Translations under genes and position numbers: made by a program
Part shown: positions 60,834-64,000 of the stretch, one piece after another
Layout: the number at the start of each line of letters is the position of its first letter
How positions within the stretch are numbered: the stretch's first letter is position 1
Notes under the pieces: generated by a model
The model's input: the letters and a program-made list of their open reading frames with translations, nothing else
Told to the model about the DNA's origin: nothing
The model's database searches: none
Origin: Lycium barbarum
Taxonomy: Eukaryota; Streptophyta; Magnoliopsida; Solanales; Solanaceae
Assembly (NCBI RefSeq): GCF_019175385.1
Contig: NC_083339.1
Coordinates: 81,332,120-81,396,119, forward strand
Length of the DNA stretch: 64,000 nucleotides
Direction: 5' to 3'

Positions 60834-61058
60834 TACTCCCTCTATCTCAAATTATCCGTCGTGATTACTAACAATAGTTGTCTCAACTTATTTGTCATTT
60901 AGAACTTCAAGGCACAATTAATTATTTCTTCTCATTTACCCTTAGTAGAATTTTGTCATTAATAAAGATGACACATAAATAGAGTAAATATTTAATGGAG
61001 AGAGTTATAACTTAGACATAAATAAAGATAAAGTTAATCAATTATGCCTCCTAATTAA
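60834..61058. mobile_element. Possible MITE fragment
   Basis: ACTCCCTCTATCTCAAATTA resembles one end of a Stowaway-type MITE, but no matching inverted end is visible before the next MITE at 61061. Confidence 0.3.
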
Positions 61059-61060
61059 TA

Positions 61061-61309
61061 CTCCGTCCGGATAAAAAAGATGTTCACTTACCTTTTTGTT
61101 TTGCTCAAAAAGAGTGTACACTTACCAAATCAAGAAACAATTAATCTTATTCTTCCAAAATTTTCCTTATTAAGTATTAAGTGATCAAATTTCAATACCT
61201 ATTTAATCAGGGGTATTTTAGTCAGATTATCTATTTTTGCTTAGGAGTTAGTATTTTCTTAAGAGGTGTGCAAATAGCTAAGTGAATACTCCTTTTAATC
61301 CGGAGGAAG
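61061..61309. mobile_element. Stowaway-like MITE
   Basis: This 249-bp element has inverted ends CTCCGTCCGGATAAAA and, inverted, CTTCCTCCGGATTAAAA. It is flanked by TA on both sides (61059-61060, 61310-61311). The AAGTGAACA-like inner ends also pair. CTCCSTCCG ends with a TA duplication are diagnostic of Stowaway (Tc1/mariner) MITEs. It has no coding capacity. Confidence 0.85.
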
Positions 61310-61311
61310 TA

Positions 61312-62321
61312 TTTCCTAGGAAAAACAACACAAAATTATCCGTAAAAGACAAAATATTTACTCTTCCCTGCCCCATATAATATAATTGTCATTGCTGCCA
61401 TCTGGAACAAAACTTTTACATGTATATCCCCTAGAATTGTGGCCTCAATTTTTCTGTCAGTTTCCCAATGGATTTTATTTTTAAGTCAGGGTCACTAGGT
61501 GGTCCCTAGTGACTAATTTTAGTAATTAAATAAAATCCAATAAGAAGTATATGCAAAAACGAAGTGCAGGGACAGAAATGCAAAAAACATGTCCCCCAAA
61601 ATCTAGGGTTTGAAATTGTTCCCAAATTGGTACTCTTCGCATTCTTCTAGTCAGCGACTGGTCTGGAGTCCGGAGTTTGTCATCGGTAGCTGTAATTTCA
61701 TAGCAGCTCTTGTTGATTATGTTCCATCTCCATGGATGCACCATTAAAAAAATGTTCCTTTTGTTGATTTCACTGGTAAATCTTCGTGTTCCCTCATCTT
61801 TGAACACAAAATTATGGATTGTTGTTGTTGTTGCTGCCTGATACTTGATGATTTGTGTTGTTGTTGTTTCCATGTGCTTCTTATTGTTTTTCATGGCAGT
61901 GTCACCAATATTCAATTTTCCAGACATGAGAATAGTTTTATCTCTTCTTTATTTTGATTTAAACCTGTATAAGATTAATTTTTGTTCATTCGATTGAACA
62001 CCAAATGATGCTAATACCACAAATCAAACATCCATTAATCCTAATTGGTTAAAACCAACATTAAAGCTTGTCCGAAGTGTATGATGAAAGTATTGTTGTC
62101 CTTGTGGTATTGTTGCTTGATTATGAGTCTTGTATCTGTTTTGATTGTTTGTTTATTGCCTTCCATGTGATTGTTTGCGTTGCTTGCTGAGCTTGAAGTG
62201 CCACTAAAACTACCTGCAAACATTAACAAACAATCAGTATAAAACACCATCACATTCTCATCCAAAATGATTTGAGTGTGATAGATTCCTCTGCTCCAAA
62301 CTTCTTCTAGGGCTGTCTGCT
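61312..62321. other. Unassigned sequence, possibly LINE 3' flank
   Basis: A 133-codon minus-strand frame (61526-61927) has no recognised domain. The stretch next to 62321 may be the 3' untranslated region of the LINE fragment on its right, but no A tail or target duplication was found to fix an end. Confidence 0.35.
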
Positions 62322-62873
62322 TTAACATTTCTTGATTCTTAGATATGACATTTGCAACTTGTCACTATTCACAATTCTTTTGCATTGGCATCCCATCTCT
62401 TGAAAAGAATTGAAAAGTACATCCCTATTATCCATAGCTAAATTAGCTAAATGATCAGTTAATTTAGTACCCTCTACATATATGTGATCAATCACCACAG
62501 TTTTACATTCCAGAAGCTTCCATATCTCTTCCACCATGGAAACAATTTGCCAAGGTATTTCCTAAGTCCTCTGAATGATGTTTTTTAGCTATAATGAATC
62601 AGTTTCAATCCTGATTTTATCCACTTGATTATCCTTCAAATATCTAAGAGCTTGTAGAATGGCAATGCTTCTGCCTCTGTATTAGTACTCCTAGGATCAT
62701 TCATTTCTTTAGCCTGAGCTTGCACCACATTACCCATTCGTCCCTTACACAAAAGGCCCACGCACTTCTCCCAGGATTTCCTCTAGAAGCTCCATCAGTG
62801 TTAAACTTGATCCAACCCACTTCTGGTAGTTTCCAATGAACTTGGATAACTTTCACCTTTGAAGAGTATCTGG
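62322..62873 (-). pseudogene. LINE RNase H domain fragment
   Basis: Read leftward: VGWIKFNTDGASRGNPGRS (near 62815-62755), a frameshift, the glutamate motif in TEAEALAILQAL, ETDS and IDHIYVEGTKLTDHLANLA (62475-62420). A stop follows at 62322. It is the C-terminal RNase H of a plant L1 LINE, related to but different from the one at 20150-20573. The LTR starting at 62874 cuts it, so the rest of the LINE should lie beyond the right edge of the window. Confidence 0.75.
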
Positions 62874-64000
62874 TGTAATGACCCTTCCAGTCGTTATGGG
62901 AATTATAGGATCATCCCACCAAATGTAACCTTTCCAAGGGTAGAACGAACTAGTAGAAACTAAATCGTGTGAGCTTATGAGCTAAAATTTTACTTTTTTG
63001 TGGTTGTTGCTTGATTTTCTTGAGTCCGTCGGGGGGTGACATAGAAAATTAGAACTCCGTTGGGAATTTTGAGGCCACCGGTGGATTCGTAGGGCGTCTT
63101 TATGTATATGTACATGTTTGTTTTGTGTTTTTGAGGCCTCGGATGAAATGTTGGGTGATGGGGGCAAAAACTGGACAAAAAGTCAAGCTCACTGCCCAAA
63201 ATGGACCGCTATGGCGGTGGGAGTACCGCTGCTGCGGTACCGCTACAGCGGTGCTTTGACCGCTGCCAGCGACTATCCATGTTCTCGGTGGCCGCTGTGG
63301 CGGGCGGTAGACCGCTATGGCGGCACCGCTATAGCGGTGGACAGACCGCCATAGCGGTCAAGCGGATTTCCCTTGGGTTTGCTATAGTAGTCACTTAACT
63401 GCTATAGCGGGACCGCTGCAGCGGCGTGATGACCTCTATAACGGTCGATGAAAAAAAGTAGTCCGAATTTTATATACTTAGTTTCATATTCCCTATATAC
63501 AAAACACCAACACACTTCCCAACAAGCACCTAGGGTGAAATTCCAAGCTAGGGCAAGAAACTCTTGAGAGGTAAGTTCCATCTGTTCCATTCTCCTTCAT
63601 GATTGTTATCCCCTTCGTGGGTTCTTAATGGTGAAATTGAAATAGAAACCCTAAAATGTTAATATACCTTCTAAAACTTGATGGGTTATGGTTATTATCA
63701 CTTAGTTATCATCTAAAGGTTGGGTTAGTTTCTCTTAATCATGAATTGAAAACTTAGAGTCATAAACTAAGTGAATTGAGACCTAGGGTTCTATAACAAT
63801 GGTGTCTTGACCATGAAAACTGTTTGTCGTGGAAATGTTGATAGAATATTGTTATAAATTGATGATTAATGATTACTAAGGTCCTTGATAGGTTGTTTAA
63901 CACATAGAAAATCATCCACCCCTTGGAATTGGGTAAAGGGAAGGGTATTCTTGAATTGGTACATGTGATTTGAGTAATTGTGACTCATTAAGTCTTTTAT
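62874..64000 (+). repeat. Element E: LTR of an H-related family, 5' part
   Basis: It starts TGTAATGACCCTTCCAG and shares blocks with the H LTR, for example CTCCGTTGGGAATT at 63054-63067 (minus 59061-59048 in H). It has a dense CCGCT-AGCGG palindrome array (63203-63430), including the perfect CACCGCTATAGCGGTG at 63324-63339. A TTTATATACTT box (63468-63478) and a donor-like GAGAGGTAAGTT (63568-63579) follow. The putative left duplication would be TCTGG (62869-62873). The LTR runs off the window, so its length and interior are unknown. Confidence 0.78.
63203..63478 (+). promoter_or_regulatory. Palindrome array and TATA box of LTR E
   Basis: About ten ACCGCT or AGCGGT half-sites are arranged as inverted repeats and lead into TTTATATACTT. 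This is the same layout as in H, with the units shuffled. Confidence 0.55.

Overview
The window reads as heterochromatic intergenic DNA of a flowering plant, most likely a Solanaceae species. That is inferred from chromodomain-type Gypsy elements, an RTE LINE tail ending in TTG repeats, a plant L1 with an RNase H domain, and Stowaway- and Harbinger-like MITEs. I found no intact host gene, tRNA or rRNA gene, or CRISPR array. Nearly every base belongs to transposable elements, and every coding region seen is a broken transposon gene.

Layout. Positions 1-11221 hold a head-to-tail array of one non-autonomous LTR element (family A): partial LTR, internal region, LTR, internal region, LTR, with a period of about 5152-5153 bp. 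It abuts a truncated minus-strand Copia element (11222-13520). A degenerate L1-type LINE of about 7.1 kb (14124-21189) follows, bounded by a 17-bp target duplication. From 21281 to 59650 lies a small MITE split by a 38-kb nest. A minus-strand chromovirus (H, 21446-59407, duplication ATTGT) sits in the MITE and was itself hit by B (26189-33684, TCATG), D (34175-46164, CAATA), C (49722-57544, AACGG) and an RTE fragment (57643-58022). A reverse-oriented solo LTR (35965-38969, CCATG) lies inside the 5' LTR of D. The right end (59651-64000) has a Stowaway MITE, a LINE RNase H fragment and the first part of an LTR related to H.

The elements work as autonomous and parasitic partners. D and H carry remains of gag, protease, reverse transcriptase, RNase H, integrase and chromodomain. 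A, B and C have full-size LTRs (about 2.4-3.2 kb) but roughly 2-kb internal regions with no gag-pol. They keep a primer-binding site, a conserved leader after it, and a conserved hairpin beside the polypurine tract, as expected of elements mobilised in trans.

The most interesting signal is a 103-nt segment resembling plant 5S rRNA in the internal regions of both A and B, with the 5S internal promoter boxes best preserved. Two further signals recur: a hairpin next to the polypurine tract whose stem shows compensatory changes, and a family-specific palindrome or palindrome array just upstream of the TATA box in every LTR family. Remarks on 5S and on element families rest on recalled knowledge, not on searches.
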